A stretch of 64,000 bases of DNA from CAYLUN01 sp964386865 (lineage in GTDB: Bacteria; Verrucomicrobiota; Kiritimatiellia; RFP12; UBA1067), in contig CAYLUN010000006.1 in NCBI GenBank assembly GCA_964386865.1, forward strand, positions 62,001 to 126,000, given 5' to 3'. A model generated the notes under the pieces. It did no database searches. It was not told the DNA's origin and saw nothing but the letters and a program-made list of their open reading frames with translations. Both the position numbers and the translations under genes were made by a program. This document shows positions 1-9,907 of the stretch, piece by piece; position 1 is the stretch's first letter, and each line of letters opens with the position of its first letter.

Positions 1-173
1 AAACATAAGCAAACGTGGGCGAATTCGTTTGTAGCCCGTAAGGGCCTTCCCGCAGCGCGCGCCTTGTCATATTTAGAATTGCTGCGACCAAGCCATCCAA
101 GACCAAGCCATCCGAGTTGACGCATGCCGCCGAACGGGCGTACACTCATCAAAACGTAGCAAGCGGAGGGCGT
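1..173. other. Non-coding start of window
   Basis: No convincing gene is seen here. Around 32-54 there is a GTAGCCCG...GGGC type palindromic stretch that resembles the repeat near 41490. The 13-mer GACCAAGCCATCC occurs twice, at 86-98 and 101-113, as a short tandem repeat. The reading frame of the first gene stays open back to 117, but no signal peptide or ribosome binding site supports a start there. Confidence 0.5.
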
Positions 174-1130
174 ATGACGCAGAGCTTCTGGAGAACCGCG
201 GGGCCCCTAGGCTGCCTCCTGTTGGCGCAGGCGGCCGTCTGCGCCGCGCCGCCGGATGACGCGTCCCCGCCGCGGCTGGTCACAGCCGCGACGCGCGCCG
301 ACCCGCAGGCGCTGGCTGAGTTGCAGAGACCGGGCACGCCGATTTTTCAGGACGATTTCGAAACCGACGCGTCGCTCGCGAAGTACTTCGAGATCCGCGG
401 GCTCAAAGAGGGACACGCCAAGCGGGTCACTGACCCCGCCCTCGCGCACAGCGGAGCTGGGGCGCTCCAGCTCACGGCGGTCGGACGGGACGGCAAGGAG
501 TCGGGCTCAGGCGCCACGGGCTGGCTGGGCAGCGACGGCTACGACCGCGTCTACCTGCGCCTCTACATCAAGTACGCCGACGACTACGACCAGGGCAACC
601 TCAACCACACGGGCGGCAGCCTGGCCGCGGTCGCGGGCTCGGACCGCTGGGCGGGAATGGGCTCGGCGGGCCTTCGGCCGCGCGGCGACGACCGCTTCAA
701 CAGCCGGTTCGAGCCCTGGTGCGACTGGCGGCGGCTGACTCCGCCGGGCTACCTCTTTCTTTACACGTACTGGATGGAGATGCAGCGCGACCGCGACGGC
801 CACTACTGGGGCAACATGCTCGGCCCCGACGCGAGCGCGCGCGTCGTGCCCACGCGCGGCCAGTGGGTCTGCCTCGAGCACATGATCAAGGCGAACGACG
901 TCGGGCAGGCGAACGGCGAGCTCGCGGCGTGGATCGACGGCAAACTTTATATCCACTACACCGGCATCCGGTGGCGCTCGTCGCCGGACGTCAGTCTCAA
1001 ACGGTTCGACCTCGGCGTGTACATCCACGCGGCCGCGAAAGACAACACGGTCTGGTACGACGACGTCGCGCTCTCGACCGGCTACGTCGGGCCCCAGACA
1101 AACTGCGTGCAGGTGACGCCGGCGTTGTGA
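174..1130 (+). CDS. Secreted jelly-roll protein, polysaccharide-lyase-like
   Basis: This 318-residue protein starts at the ATG at 174 because a typical signal peptide follows at once (positively charged start, hydrophobic core GCLLLAQAAV, cleavage near CAA). The mature part resembles a single concanavalin A-like jelly roll of the kind found in polysaccharide-lyase-like and LamG-type domains. It opens with a strand like FQDDFE and ends with VWYDDVALSTGYVG, both common in that fold. The middle is rich in Trp, Tyr and Asp, as expected for a carbohydrate-contacting surface. A frame extending to 117 is open but would bury the signal peptide. It is likely exported and binds or cuts a polysaccharide. 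Catalytic residues cannot be assigned by eye, so a pure binding role is possible. Confidence 0.7.
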   Translation: MTQSFWRTAGPLGCLLLAQAAVCAAPPDDASPPRLVTAATRADPQALAELQRPGTPIFQDDFETDASLAKYFEIRGLKEGHAKRVTDPALAHSGAGALQLTAVGRDGKESGSGATGWLGSDGYDRVYLRLYIKYADDYDQGNLNHTGGSLAAVAGSDRWAGMGSAGLRPRGDDRFNSRFEPWCDWRRLTPPGYLFLYTYWMEMQRDRDGHYWGNMLGPDASARVVPTRGQWVCLEHMIKANDVGQANGELAAWIDGKLYIHYTGIRWRSSPDVSLKRFDLGVYIHAAAKDNTVWYDDVALSTGYVGPQTNCVQVTPAL

Positions 1131-1155
1131 GGCGGCCGGCCCTAACCGCTCGGGA

Positions 1156-1177
1156 GGGCCCGCGTCCCCGCGGGCTG
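1156..1177. repeat. GC hairpin between convergent genes (GGGACGGC family core)
   Basis: A perfect 7-bp inverted repeat, GCCCGCG and CGCGGGC with loop TCCC, lies in the 75-bp gap between two convergent genes. The same TCCC loop with nearly the same arms recurs at 37114-37133, so this is a copy of a dispersed repeat. It may also act as a bidirectional terminator, although there is no T tract. Confidence 0.55.
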
Positions 1178-1205
1178 CGGGCTGCTGTACCAGGCCGCGC
1201 GACTG

Positions 1206-1544
1206 TTACGGCTTGAAGCGCTTCCAGAGGATCAGGACGCCGACGGCTACGACGCACCAAGCTCCGAGGGCGAGCGCGATCGACTGCACGACGGGGAAGC
1301 GCTTCTCGCACCAGTAGAGCCCGCCCAAGAACGCGACGTACGCGAGCGTCGAGAACAGGCCGAACAGTGCGGTGGTCTGCACGGCCGCCGCGCCGCGCTC
1401 CACGTGCATGAAGTAGTAGGTGGGCAGGCTGATGGCCGGAATCATGAGCACGAGTCCGGCGGCGTAATAGTGCTTGGTCTGCGCCAAGTAGTGGATAACC
1501 AGCATGATCAGCGCACCGATCAGACACTTGAAAGCCACATGCAT
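1206..1544 (-). CDS. GlpM-like small integral membrane protein
   Basis: This 112-residue protein has four predicted hydrophobic segments and matches the length and style of the GlpM family. Shared features include a LLAQT-like motif after the first helix, the AAGLVLMIPAISLPTYYF region, an ERG...TTALFGL segment, and a final helix ending in LWKRF. The start at 1544 is preceded by AAAAGGTCGAG. A longer frame exists, but it overlaps the next gene and lacks membrane character. GlpM proteins are poorly understood; Pseudomonas members affect glycerol metabolism or alginate production. Membrane location is firm, family membership moderate, exact role unknown. Confidence 0.65.
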   Translation of the reverse strand: MHVAFKCLIGALIMLVIHYLAQTKHYYAAGLVLMIPAISLPTYYFMHVERGAAAVQTTALFGLFSTLAYVAFLGGLYWCEKRFPVVQSIALALGAWCVVAVGVLILWKRFKP

Positions 1545-1576
1545 ATCGCTCGACCTTTTCGTTTGGGACGCAGGCG

Positions 1577-4500
1577 TCAGCGCGTCTGGATGATGCGGAA
1601 GAATGCGTTGGTGGGCGCGCCAAACGCGGCGGGCGTCAGCAGGTACGACAGCGTGCCGCCGGTTCCCGCGACCGGCGAGCCGGCGTTGACCGGCTGCCAG
1701 TCCGGCGCGGCGAGGCGGGGGCTCCACTCGATCGTGTAGAAGGCGTCGGGCTTGCTCGCCCACTGCAGGTCGACCGTCCCGGCGGAGCGGTCCGCGAGGA
1801 GCGCGGCGGCTTGAAGCGAGGCCGTGTCCACCGCGAACGAGAGGCCCGTGCTCTGCTCGGCGCCCGCGTTATCGAGGGCGCGCACCTGAGCGGCGAACGG
1901 GCCGGACTGCCCCGCCGCGGGCTGCCACTGCAGCAGGCCCGTGGCGGTGTCGAGCGTCATGCCATCGGGGCCGGACTCGAGGCTGTAGGAGAGGCGGTTG
2001 GGCGGAAGGTCGGGGTCGTCGTAGCGCAGGCTGAACGCGAACGGCTCGTTGCGCCAGAGGTAGAACAGCGCAGGGGAGCGGTAGACGAGCGGCGAGTTCA
2101 CTTCGCGAACCGTCACCGTCACCGCTGCGCTTTCGAAGACGCTCGGGTCGCCTGCGTCCTCGGCCGTGACCGTGAAGACGTTCGTGCAGGGGCCGTCGAT
2201 CTCCGCCGTCTGCCAAAGGAACGCGCCGGTCTCGGCGTCGAAGGTGGCGTTGGTCGGAAGCGCGCCAGCCAGCGAAAGGCGCGTCTGTGTGGCGTAAGTC
2301 GGAAGCTCCTCGTGGCGGAAGGCCGTGGCAGCGAAGGCGGCGGCGGCGCCCTCGTCGACGGTCAGGTTCGTGACGCCGCCGAGGACCGGCCGGCTCGGCG
2401 CCTCCAGCACCTTCACGGTGAGCAGCACCTCGTCACGCAGGTCCACGCGCGGGCCGTCGACAACGAACCCGCAGGCGCGCAGCGCGTAGAGGCCCGGCCC
2501 CTGGGCCTCGGAGGGCGTCCAGCCCAGCGCGCCGGTGTCGGCATCGACCGACAGGCCGGAGGGCAGCGACTGCTCCTCGGCCGGATAGAGGCGGTACACG
2601 AAGTTAGCCGGGCGGTCGCCAAGGAAGCAGAAGGTGACGCTGAGCGCCTGCTCCTCGCGAACCGTTTGAAGCGCGGGCTGGGCGAGCGCGGCAGAGGCCA
2701 CACGCGGGTTGCGGTTTGGCTGGCTGGGCGTGGGCAGGCCGAAGGTCACCCACTCGCCTGACGCGCCGTTGAGCCAGCGGCCCAAGCTCGCGTCGCCGGC
2801 CTGTTCGGTGGTGTAGACCAGCCGGTCGACGAGCTGCGTGGCCGGGTTGAAGAGACAGATCCGGTCGCCGCTTTTGCCGAGACCGAACGGCGCCTGGAGG
2901 TTGGCGGGGTCGAACGGGAGCAGGGTCGCGTTCGACGCGCCGGTCCAAATGCGCAGGGCGTGGCCGGGCGCGAGCGCGACGCCGTTGGAGATGACCAGCG
3001 ACTTCGTGTTGCGCGGATCAGGCGTGGGCGGCGCCTCGCTGGTGAGCGTGTCGGTGACAATGTACCCGCCGAGGTCGACCGTCTCGGAGCCGTCGTTGAA
3101 CAGCTCGAACCAGTCGTCCTTCTTGCCGCTGAGCGGGTTGGTGTAGAGGTCGTTCTGCGCCATGCACTCGCTGACCACGATGCGGCAGGCGGGCTTGTCG
3201 ACGCGGTTCGAAGCGGAGGGCGTGGCGGGATACAGCCAGCGGCGCGGGCCGGACGAGCCGTCCGGGTAGGCGCCCCAGACCGCGTCGGCGGCGGCGTTGG
3301 TGACGCGCAGGGAATCGACGGTCACGCTGCGGCCATCAATGGGCGCGCGCAGGAGCAGCAGCCCATTGGTGCAGTCGAAGCGGAAGCTGGCGTGCAGGTC
3401 GTTAGTGGCGCTTTCGGCGGGCTCGCCGTCGAGCCAGACGCGCAAGAAGCCGCCGGCCGCGACCGCCCTGTTGGACGGGAAGGCCCAGCCGGGGTCGGCT
3501 GCGGCGGTGGCGAGCGACCAGCCCGCGAGCGAGACGGCGGCGGTCTGGCTGTTGTAGAGTTCGGCCCACGGCTCGCGCTCGCCGAGGTTGTCGGCCGGGC
3601 CGCTGAAATTGAGCGGCTGCACCTCGTTGAGCCAGACGTCGGGAAGCGAGGTGAGTGTCACGTTCAGCGCGTTGGTCTCGCCGGGCGAGCGGCTGCTTAT
3701 CGGCGCTCGGTAGTTGACGTCGAGCTTCATGCCGAACACGAGGTCGGAGCTGCCGACCACGTTCTGGTGCATGCTGACCGCTAGCGTGTTGGTGCCCTTG
3801 CGGAGTGCGGTGGCGGACAGTGCAAACGGCCCTTCGATCTGGCCCTCCGGGTTCATCAGTCCGCTGGCCGTGGCGTCGGTGACCGTGCCAGTGGGCATGA
3901 AAGAGGAGCGCTTGATTTCCAGCCCGTTCAAGTAGAAGACCGCGCCGTCGTCGAGCATGTAGGTGAGCGCCAGCGAGGCGGTGGCCGTCTCGCCGGTGAA
4001 CGCGAACGTGGTGCGGTAGTAGTAGACCAAGCGGCCATAGAGCGTGTTCGTTGTGGCCAGCGGAATAGGCAATACGGCGGACTCCTTGCCCAGCGGGCCG
4101 GGGCCAGAGGGCCAGGCGCTGTCGTTGAAATTGGTCGCGGTCCAGCTGGCGCCCGGATAGGCGGTCAAATAGTACTTCCACGTGTGTCCCCACGGCACGG
4201 CGGCAACGGTCTGGTTTGTTCCGAGCGTCGTCTCGGCCGTCCAGTTGGCCGGGCGGTTGTTGTCGAAAGCCGGGTTGATGAGCCGCAGCGACGTGCCGGC
4301 CGCGACGGATGCGGGCCACGGGTCGGCGGCCTCGTACGCGACGCGGTCGATGACCGGATCGTCAGGCTCGAATCCGACGGCGGGGCGCTTGAGGAGCAGC
4401 GTGCCTGCTGTCGGGAGCTTGCCGCTGAAGGTGCCGATGACCTTAGTTACGAGGTTGCTGCCGTACGCGAAGGAGAAGACGGCGGTGTTCTCGGCCACGC

Positions 4501-7500
4501 AGACCAAGTCACCTGGCTTCAGGATCGTGCCGCTGGGGAAGGTGAAAGTCACGGCACCGGATAGATAGAAACCGGAGAGGTTCATAGACGTCGCCGCGGA
4601 GCGGTTGGCGATTTCGACGTAGGCCGCGCCGTTGGTCGCCGGCGCGTGCTGGATCTCGGTGATGCCGAGGAAGCCCTCCAGCGGGTCGAGCGCCGCGCCG
4701 GTGTAGGCGACGGAGCGCGTGACGCCGCCGCCGGGTAGCGGGCTGCCGTCCTCCGCGAAGGCCTGCACCGTGAAGGTGTTGGTGCCGCCGTTGAGCACCA
4801 CCTGGGCTGTCCAGTTGGAGGCGCTCGTCCACGTGAGCGGCACCTCGACGCCATTGATGCGGATTGTCGTGACCGTAAACGGCGCAACGCCGGAGACGGT
4901 CATCACGTTCTGCGTGGAGGTCGAGTAGTCGGCGTCGGGAACGGTGACCGCAAGGTTCGTGGGGTTGGCGGCCGCGAGCTGGGCCACCACGTTGGTGACG
5001 CGCGTGCCGACGTCGGTGAAAAACGCGTCGTAGCTGCCGGGCAGCACGGTCGAGTCGGCCATCAGCGCGTCGTACTTGGCGCGGGTCCACACGCGGATCT
5101 GCGGATCGCTGGCGGCGGCGAGCAGCCGCTCCACGGCGCGCCAGAAGAGGCGGGCGACCGCCGGCGTCTTCAGGAAGGTCCGCATCGTGGGGTCCTCGCA
5201 GGGCAGGGAGGCGAGCGAAGGGTCGATGACGACGTTGAGCGGCTGTCCGAGACCGAAGTTGAAGTCCAGGTCCCAAGCGATCAGCTGCCACCCGTCGTCG
5301 CTGTCGTAGAGGTACATGTTCTTGCCGCGGCTGTAGCCGTAGCTGTCGTAGTTGCCGATGAAGCGGTTGGCCGCGATCACAGGCACGAAGTCGGCCAGGT
5401 TGAGGCGCGCCTGGAGGCCGCTGAGGTAGAGCGCCGCGTCGTTGGTGGCGTTGAGCGCCGCGACGAGGCCAAAGAAGTTGGTGTAGTCGTTGGCGCGAAA
5501 GGTCTCGTAGCCGCGCTTCTGCCAGTTCCAGCGGTAGCGTCCGAGCTTCGGGACGGTCTCGCCGCCCGGCGCCGTCGTGGTATATGTCTGCAGGCGAGCG
5601 TTGACGTTGCCGAAGCTGCTGAGGTCGAGCGAGTGCTCGAACCAGTCATCAACCTTGAAGAAGTCGTTGTTGGCGTCCTCCGGAAACCAGTGCTTGAGCA
5701 CGCCGGCGTTGGGCTTCTCGGTGTCCTCGTAGATCTTCTTCGGGTTCTGCTCAGTGCCGTTGGCATAGAGGTGGATGTAGCGGCGGTACATGTGCGGAAT
5801 CTCAAGCGCATGCACCAGCGAGTAGCAGAACTGCTCGCGAACCGCGATGGTGTCGTTGCCGAGGTTGCCGATGGTCGAGAGCACGAGCCCGTCGTCGTCG
5901 AGCAAGGTGTCGTCGTTCTGGAAGAGCGCCTCGTAATCGATGCTGGCGCCGGGGTTGATCGGCACGGGGTAGCTGCTGTGGAAAGGGCTGCCCGCATACA
6001 TCATGCCTGCGCCGTAGAAGACGCGGTTGGTGCCGTAGACGAAGGTCGCGTCGACCGGCTTGTTGCTGGCTTTCTCGCGCACGGTCCAGTAGGCGATGTT
6101 CTCCTTGGTCATCCAGAAGCGGTAGATGCCGAAGGCGCGGCTGTCGAGCGGCTCGTTGTAGCGCACGAGGCACTCGCGCGCCGGCGCGCTCGCCGGGAAA
6201 CGGGCGCGGGCGGTCTGCGCGTGGCCGTCGATGGCCTCCACGTAGAAGGCGACGATCGTGTTGTTCGACTGGCCGGCGGGGATTTCGCCGGCGAAGTAGC
6301 CGCCGTGCGCGGGCGTCATCAGCGCCGTCCGGGTGCCAGCCTGACCCTCGAGCCGATAATTGAGCACGCAGGACGAGACGCCGTCGGGATCCTGCGCCCT
6401 GGCGTAGACGGTGACCGCCTCGCCGTTGCGCGGCAGGAGCGGCTGGTGGATCACGTCGAAGATCGCGGGCGCGGCGTTGGCGGCCGCGCGGCTGTTGGCC
6501 TGGCCGGGCGAGCCGAGGGCGCGGGTCGTCAGGATGGAGCCGTTCGCCTCAAGCCAGCTCCCGCGCGTGCGGACGAGCAGTTCGGGGCTGCCGGAGAGCC
6601 AGCGGGCGCGCAGGCTGATCGTGCCGGTGCCGGTCTTGGCCAGCGTGGCGCTCATCAAGCCGCGGCAGATGTTCATGCTGTTGTGGCAGCGGTCGCTCGC
6701 CCGCAGGTGCAGCACGCGGCCGCCGTCCGGCGCGGCGGCGTTCGTCTCGATGGCCGACGCGTCGTGCGTGCCCATGAAGCGCCAGTCGGCGGTGTCGGAC
6801 TCGAACGAGGGGTTGTTCACGAGGTTCGCGCCGCCCGACGCCTTGACCTCGACGGCGTCGACCAGGCATTCGCCGCCGTCCATGAGGCCGACGGTGACCG
6901 TGTTGGGGTCGAAGTTGGCGGGCTGGCCGCTGGGAAACACATTGTCGATCGCGCCCGTGTACGACAGCGTGACCCACCCGCTCTTCTGGGTCTCGTCGCT
7001 GGCGGCCCAGCTCCGGGCGAGGCGCGGGTCGCCGCGCGGGTCGATGCGCTCCAGCGAGCTGCCGCCGCCGTCGGCGAGCGGGCCCCACTCGCCGCCGTCG
7101 CGGTAGGTGACGGCCTCGACGACGGCGTTCTTCTGCACGGGCACCGGATCGTCGGGAACGGCCGTGTCCATCACGGTGACCGGCTTGGAGAGCGTGACTG
7201 TGCCCCGGCCGTTATCGAGCGAGCCGGCATAGCCGTTCGTCGTCATCTGCGCGTCGCGGCCGGGATAGAGCAGCGCGAGCTTGTTGCGGGAGTGCGGCAC
7301 GATCAGGTAGCCGCCCGCAGGGATCGTTTCCGAGAACGTGTAGGCGAGGTCGCCGCCGAGCTTCCAGCCGGCCAGGCCGACCGCGTTGGTGCCGGGGTTG
7401 TGCAGCTCCACGTACTCGTCATCGTTGTCCTCGGAGATCGGGTGGTACATGATTTCGCTGAGCACGATCTCGGCGGCGCGGCGGCGCGCGTTGGGGGCGG

Positions 7501-9544
7501 CGGGCGTGGGCGAGGCGAGGCGGTTCCACGCGGCGTCCCCGTCCGGGCAGCGGCCGTCGGACACGCCGATCTCCTGGTCGTTGAAGCGCACGGCGTCGAT
7601 GACCTCGCCGCCCGCGCTTTCGGGCGCGAAGAGCCAGAGCGTGTCGCCGGCGCCGTCGATCTTGAAGCCCAGCGTGGCCTCGTCGAAGGCGAGGAGGCCC
7701 TCGGCGGGAAGCGCGGTGCCCTCGGGGATGGCGTAGCCGACGGACGAGGGGTCGTCGCGCCGGATGACGCAGCCGGCCAGCGAGACGGCCGAGGTCGAGG
7801 CGTTGTGGAGTTCGACGAAGCCGGGCGTCGCGCCGGCGTGCGCCAGAACTTCGTTGAATAGCACGGCCTCGTAGGCGGGCGGGCGGGCGGGCTCGGCCAC
7901 GCCCGGCGAGCCGCCGAGGCGTGCGCTGGCGGACCAGCCGTCGGGCTCGCGTTCGCCGTAAGAGGGGCGGGCCAGCACCAGCGAATGCCCTGAGCCGTCG
8001 GCGGCCGCTGGCCACGGCGGGTCGTCGGAGTAATGGATCGTGGTGACCCACGCGCCCATCTCGTCGTGGAGCGTGATCTCGCTGGTGCCGTCGAAGGCCG
8101 CGGCCGCGAAGCCGCCGAGGACGTTGGCGACACCGTAGACAGCCGTGATGTCGGCTGGCGACGGGGCGACCGCGAGGTAGCCGTTGGCCGCCATCACGGT
8201 GCCGGAGGGAACGGTGTAGTCAAATGCGCCGGAGAAGCTGTAGCCGCCGATGTCCTGGTAATACGGGTTCGAGTTGTAGAGCTCGACGAAGCGGAGGTTG
8301 CGGCCGTCGGCGCGGGGGGCGGGCGTGTGGTTGATCTCGGTGACCACGAGGGAGGTGCGGCGGGAGGAGGGCCCGGGCGGCTCGACGCCGCCGCGCACGA
8401 GGCCAACCGGCGTCGCAGCCCACGCGGAGGGCGTGAAGGGGTAGCCCGAGAGCGCCAGCACGTTGGCCGGCGCGGCGCAGTCGGCCACGGTGAGCGAAAG
8501 GGAGCAGGCGGCGCCGGCGGCAAGCGGGTCGGCGAGGCGCAGGGTGACGTTGGAGGCGGAGCTCAGCCGCGTCGCGCCGAGGACGGAGGTTCCAGCGAGC
8601 GCGAAGGCTCCGTTGGTGAGGCTCGCTTCGAGCACCGGTTCGGAGAAGGTCAGGGTCAGCGACCGGCGGTCGTGGGAGAGGCTCCAGCGGGTGAGGGCCG
8701 GCGAGAGCGCGTCGGGCACGAAGGTGTAGCGCGCGGTCAGGCTGGTGACCGCCCCGCCGAGCGAGTAGAGGCGGCAGCGGAAGAGGCTGTTGGAGCCTGC
8801 GAGTTCGGCCAGACAGGAATAGACCGTCTGGGTCGCGCCCGCGATGTCGGCTCCGTCCTTCTGCCACTGGTAGAACATCCCGCCCTTGCGCACGGCCTCG
8901 ACCGAGAACGAAACGTCTCGGAGGCCGATGAATTGCTCGTAAAACTCGACCGACGCCGGCTGGGTCTTGACGAGCGGAGGATCGAGACTGGGCTGCAGGA
9001 CGGTGATGGGGACGAGGTTGGTCGCGCCCGACCCGGGCACATGCCATGCTACCGACAGGTTGTCGCCGCCTGTCCCTTCCTTGTGAAGCGCCTCGATGTA
9101 ATAGCTCGTACCGGCGGTCAGCGCGACAGGCGACGAACACTGCGTGACATACTGGGTCCAGACGCGGGGATTCGTCCAGCCGCCCACATAAGCGAGACGG
9201 CGGCGGGTGCCCGGGTTCGCGTTGGTGCCCAGCCACAGCTCGCTGGCGTCGTCCGAGGCGATCCAAAAGAGATAGTTGGTGGCGGTCACAGCGGGCGTGA
9301 GCAAGGCCCTAAGCCGCTGGCCGTAGTTGTCGCCGATGCTCGTGCCGGTCTCCAGTCCATTGGTGGAGACCACCTCCTCGGCGGCTGGGGAATTGGGGAA
9401 GGCCGCCGCATTGGTCAGATTCGCCACGGCGGTGCCCGTGATGCCGGAATAGTACTCCCGGTAAAAGCCTTGCTGAGCGAATCCCGACCAACCGGACAGC
9501 CCGACCGCCGCCGACACGACTACGCTCCGCACGTTCATTTGCAT
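1577..9544 (-). CDS. Giant secreted lamin-tail / CotH / PA14 protein
   Basis: This 2655-residue protein has an N-terminal signal peptide ending near SGFAQ. A second in-frame ATG two codons later could be the true start. Reading along the chain: a PA14-like domain (about 25-185) with the sequence YIEALHKEGTGGDNLSV; an Ig-like domain (190-270); three lamin-tail domains (about 400, 560 and 690, with markers EINHTP, FNEVLAH and SEIMYHP); a lectin-like segment (about 915-1010); a CotH kinase-like domain (about 1130-1450) with DSYGYSRGKNMYLYD and WDLDFNFG; three more lamin-tail domains (about 1625, 1970 and 2120) with a sugar-binding-like beta domain (1785-1940); then He_PIG/cadherin-like repeats and a C-terminal TIEWSP-type beta domain. 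CotH proteins are atypical protein kinases of spore coats and secreted proteins. The protein probably sits on or outside the outer membrane. It has no LPXTG or PEP-CTERM signal. Confidence 0.85.
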   Translation of the reverse strand: MQMNVRSVVVSAAVGLSGWSGFAQQGFYREYYSGITGTAVANLTNAAAFPNSPAAEEVVSTNGLETGTSIGDNYGQRLRALLTPAVTATNYLFWIASDDASELWLGTNANPGTRRRLAYVGGWTNPRVWTQYVTQCSSPVALTAGTSYYIEALHKEGTGGDNLSVAWHVPGSGATNLVPITVLQPSLDPPLVKTQPASVEFYEQFIGLRDVSFSVEAVRKGGMFYQWQKDGADIAGATQTVYSCLAELAGSNSLFRCRLYSLGGAVTSLTARYTFVPDALSPALTRWSLSHDRRSLTLTFSEPVLEASLTNGAFALAGTSVLGATRLSSASNVTLRLADPLAAGAACSLSLTVADCAAPANVLALSGYPFTPSAWAATPVGLVRGGVEPPGPSSRRTSLVVTEINHTPAPRADGRNLRFVELYNSNPYYQDIGGYSFSGAFDYTVPSGTVMAANGYLAVAPSPADITAVYGVANVLGGFAAAAFDGTSEITLHDEMGAWVTTIHYSDDPPWPAAADGSGHSLVLARPSYGEREPDGWSASARLGGSPGVAEPARPPAYEAVLFNEVLAHAGATPGFVELHNASTSAVSLAGCVIRRDDPSSVGYAIPEGTALPAEGLLAFDEATLGFKIDGAGDTLWLFAPESAGGEVIDAVRFNDQEIGVSDGRCPDGDAAWNRLASPTPAAPNARRRAAEIVLSEIMYHPISEDNDDEYVELHNPGTNAVGLAGWKLGGDLAYTFSETIPAGGYLIVPHSRNKLALLYPGRDAQMTTNGYAGSLDNGRGTVTLSKPVTVMDTAVPDDPVPVQKNAVVEAVTYRDGGEWGPLADGGGSSLERIDPRGDPRLARSWAASDETQKSGWVTLSYTGAIDNVFPSGQPANFDPNTVTVGLMDGGECLVDAVEVKASGGANLVNNPSFESDTADWRFMGTHDASAIETNAAAPDGGRVLHLRASDRCHNSMNICRGLMSATLAKTGTGTISLRARWLSGSPELLVRTRGSWLEANGSILTTRALGSPGQANSRAAANAAPAIFDVIHQPLLPRNGEAVTVYARAQDPDGVSSCVLNYRLEGQAGTRTALMTPAHGGYFAGEIPAGQSNNTIVAFYVEAIDGHAQTARARFPASAPARECLVRYNEPLDSRAFGIYRFWMTKENIAYWTVREKASNKPVDATFVYGTNRVFYGAGMMYAGSPFHSSYPVPINPGASIDYEALFQNDDTLLDDDGLVLSTIGNLGNDTIAVREQFCYSLVHALEIPHMYRRYIHLYANGTEQNPKKIYEDTEKPNAGVLKHWFPEDANNDFFKVDDWFEHSLDLSSFGNVNARLQTYTTTAPGGETVPKLGRYRWNWQKRGYETFRANDYTNFFGLVAALNATNDAALYLSGLQARLNLADFVPVIAANRFIGNYDSYGYSRGKNMYLYDSDDGWQLIAWDLDFNFGLGQPLNVVIDPSLASLPCEDPTMRTFLKTPAVARLFWRAVERLLAAASDPQIRVWTRAKYDALMADSTVLPGSYDAFFTDVGTRVTNVVAQLAAANPTNLAVTVPDADYSTSTQNVMTVSGVAPFTVTTIRINGVEVPLTWTSASNWTAQVVLNGGTNTFTVQAFAEDGSPLPGGGVTRSVAYTGAALDPLEGFLGITEIQHAPATNGAAYVEIANRSAATSMNLSGFYLSGAVTFTFPSGTILKPGDLVCVAENTAVFSFAYGSNLVTKVIGTFSGKLPTAGTLLLKRPAVGFEPDDPVIDRVAYEAADPWPASVAAGTSLRLINPAFDNNRPANWTAETTLGTNQTVAAVPWGHTWKYYLTAYPGASWTATNFNDSAWPSGPGPLGKESAVLPIPLATTNTLYGRLVYYYRTTFAFTGETATASLALTYMLDDGAVFYLNGLEIKRSSFMPTGTVTDATASGLMNPEGQIEGPFALSATALRKGTNTLAVSMHQNVVGSSDLVFGMKLDVNYRAPISSRSPGETNALNVTLTSLPDVWLNEVQPLNFSGPADNLGEREPWAELYNSQTAAVSLAGWSLATAAADPGWAFPSNRAVAAGGFLRVWLDGEPAESATNDLHASFRFDCTNGLLLLRAPIDGRSVTVDSLRVTNAAADAVWGAYPDGSSGPRRWLYPATPSASNRVDKPACRIVVSECMAQNDLYTNPLSGKKDDWFELFNDGSETVDLGGYIVTDTLTSEAPPTPDPRNTKSLVISNGVALAPGHALRIWTGASNATLLPFDPANLQAPFGLGKSGDRICLFNPATQLVDRLVYTTEQAGDASLGRWLNGASGEWVTFGLPTPSQPNRNPRVASAALAQPALQTVREEQALSVTFCFLGDRPANFVYRLYPAEEQSLPSGLSVDADTGALGWTPSEAQGPGLYALRACGFVVDGPRVDLRDEVLLTVKVLEAPSRPVLGGVTNLTVDEGAAAAFAATAFRHEELPTYATQTRLSLAGALPTNATFDAETGAFLWQTAEIDGPCTNVFTVTAEDAGDPSVFESAAVTVTVREVNSPLVYRSPALFYLWRNEPFAFSLRYDDPDLPPNRLSYSLESGPDGMTLDTATGLLQWQPAAGQSGPFAAQVRALDNAGAEQSTGLSFAVDTASLQAAALLADRSAGTVDLQWASKPDAFYTIEWSPRLAAPDWQPVNAGSPVAGTGGTLSYLLTPAAFGAPTNAFFRIIQTR

Positions 9545-9907
9545 CTTTTAGCTCGCATCACGCAACCCGTCACAAGTCCAATGGAAGTATGATACAGGGA
9601 GTGATGTCCGCGTGCAAGCATACCGCACCGCCGGGCAAACGCGGGTACAACCGCGATTCGGCTTCAAAGCCGTGTTACGCACGTCGCTCGCGACGTTACG
9701 GCCGGATCTACGAGACGGTCGAAAAGCGTGAGACCGACGACCGCCGCCGGTTTCGGCGGGCTCGTAGCGCCCGCCGTACTAGACCCGGCAACTGAATCCC
9801 GGTTACGCCCCCTGCCCGTTGCGTACCGCGTTTGCGCTTCTTGCGGAACCGCCCGAAACATGGTATTGTTTCGCGAATTTATTCCACTTAACAAGGCAGC
9901 ACCTGAC
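9545..9907. other. 363-bp intergenic region with small perfect palindromes
   Basis: This gap between divergent genes contains several short perfect inverted repeats. CGGCTT/AAGCCG lies at about 9659-9672, ACGTCG/CGACGT at about 9681-9696, and CCGCC/GGCGG near 9745. The frame of nfnA is open upstream to 9728, but that peptide is low-complexity and lies over the palindromes, so it is not taken as coding. Confidence 0.5.
9841..9869 (+). promoter_or_regulatory. Possible promoter of the nfn genes
   Basis: TTGCGG (9841-9846) and TATTGT (9864-9869) are separated by 17 bp and lie 39 bp upstream of the nfnA ATG. The match to a sigma-70 promoter is partial (three and five of six positions), so this is only a suggestion. 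Confidence 0.3.

Noticed and set aside
5633..7861. 742-residue reading frame on the plus strand
   Set aside because: It lies fully antisense to the giant lamin-tail/CotH gene. Composition is low-complexity Val/Arg/Gly typical of the reverse frame of a GC-rich gene, with no recognisable domain.
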